DNA from: CAWCLK01 sp963796225
GTDB lineage: Bacteria; Actinomycetota; Nitriliruptoria; Nitriliruptorales; Nitriliruptoraceae
DNA length: 64,000 nt
Assembly: GCA_963796225.1 (NCBI GenBank)
Contig: CAWCLK010000008.1
Span: forward strand, 248,001-312,000
Direction of reading: 5' to 3'
The notes below the pieces were generated by a model. That model was not told the DNA's origin, did not search any database, and saw only the letters and a list, made by a program, of their open reading frames with translations. Shown here in pieces: positions 63,649-64,000 of this stretch (position 1 is the first letter of the stretch; every line of letters starts with the position of its first letter). The position numbers and the translations under genes were made by a program.

Positions 63649-64000
63649 TCAGTCGGGGATCCCCTCGTAGTACTCGGTGCCGAGGTGGGTGATCTGGGAC
63701 TCGCCCATGAGGTGCCGCAGGGTGTTCTTGAGCTTGGTCAGCTGGATGAACACGTCGTGCTCGGGGTACAGCCCCGGCGCGACCTGCGGGGACTTGAAGT
63801 AGAAGCTGAGCCACTCCTGCACACCCGACAGGTCGGCCCGCTGGGCCAGGTCGAGGAACAGGGCGAGGTCGAGCATCAGGGGGGCGGCCAGGATCGAGTC
63901 GCGGCAGAGGAAGTCGACCTTGATCTGCATCGGGTAGCCGAGCCACCCGAAGAAGTCGATGTTGTCCCACCCCTCCTTGTTGTCGCCGCGGGGCGGGTAG
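63649..64000 (-). CDS. ino1: Myo-inositol-1-phosphate synthase, C-terminal part (start beyond the window)
   Basis: The 116 visible C-terminal residues read NKEGWDNIDFFGWLGYPMQ, IKVDFLCRDSILAAPLMLD, then LSFYFKSPQVAPGLYPEHDV and end YYEGIPD-stop. These match Ino1, which makes inositol-3-phosphate from glucose-6-phosphate for mycothiol and phosphatidylinositol. The 5' part lies past position 64000. It is convergent to the antiporter gene. Confidence 0.93.
   Translation of the reverse strand, partial: YPPRGDNKEGWDNIDFFGWLGYPMQIKVDFLCRDSILAAPLMLDLALFLDLAQRADLSGVQEWLSFYFKSPQVAPGLYPEHDVFIQLTKLKNTLRHLMGESQITHLGTEYYEGIPD

Overview
The window is a high-GC actinobacterial chromosome segment. Supporting evidence is strong GC bias at third codon positions, many GTG starts, and a set of actinobacterial markers: DUF3039, DUF3151, a MarP-type CvpA-protease, a QcrCAB bc1 branch with a di-haem QcrC, an Rpf-like lysozyme-fold protein, a DUF4012 protein and inositol-phosphate synthase. 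dnaG sits directly upstream of a principal sigma factor, an ancestral arrangement. A deep-branching lineage such as Nitriliruptoria is my guess and is not proven. There are no insertion sequences, prophage or CRISPR array; the region looks like core genome plus one polysaccharide island.

Layout: 1-4694 SWIM protein and SNF2 helicase carrying a class 3 intein in Walker A; 5448-8357 small protein, MarP-like protease, LysM/M23 hydrolase; 8365-9453 two gamma-carbonic-anhydrase-like genes; 9568-13715 DUF3039, two membrane proteins, a thioesterase-like protein and RF3; 13738-17109 the transglutaminase / alpha-E / circularly permuted ATP-grasp operon; 17229-25393 unknown protein, RecQ-PRTase helicase, SpoU methyltransferase, dienelactone hydrolase, old-yellow-enzyme, DUF2236, rhomboid; tRNA-Met(CAT) at 25481; 25795-37233 LPXTG protein and an exopolysaccharide locus (DUF4012, six glycosyltransferases, a Wzy-like polymerase, a phosphoglycosyl transferase); 37247-43855 HIT, TypA, SRPBCC, acyl-CoA dehydrogenase, Rpf-like protein, EamA transporter, thiamine-binding protein; 43914-47266 ABC exporter; 47469-51010 QcrCAB plus a small membrane protein; 51033-56484 ACT protein, tRNA-Asn, an HTH/LAGLIDADG-like gene, oxidoreductase, a Rieske/glycosyltransferase/DUF3105 operon and a diverged relative of the HTH gene; 56650-64000 sigma factor, DnaG, DUF3151, M61 peptidase, Na+/H+ antiporter, partial inositol-phosphate synthase.

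Two window-wide patterns matter for anyone using this annotation. First, about 20 single-base frameshifts interrupt 14 otherwise conserved genes, nearly all of the extra-base type and often within GGG/CCC; this looks like residual sequence error rather than gene decay, so split products here should be read as intact proteins. Second, many genes start 6-8 nt after a TAnnnT hexamer (mostly TAGCCT, TAGGCT, TAGGGT or TACCGT) with no Shine-Dalgarno sequence, which indicates widespread leaderless transcription; others have the same hexamer followed by a short leader with a clear Shine-Dalgarno sequence.

The most unusual biology is the Ala1 class 3 intein placed directly after the catalytic lysine of the SNF2 ATPase, and a pair of HTH plus LAGLIDADG-like proteins 3 kb apart, one beside and across a tRNA gene and one apparently a diverged, possibly domesticated relative.
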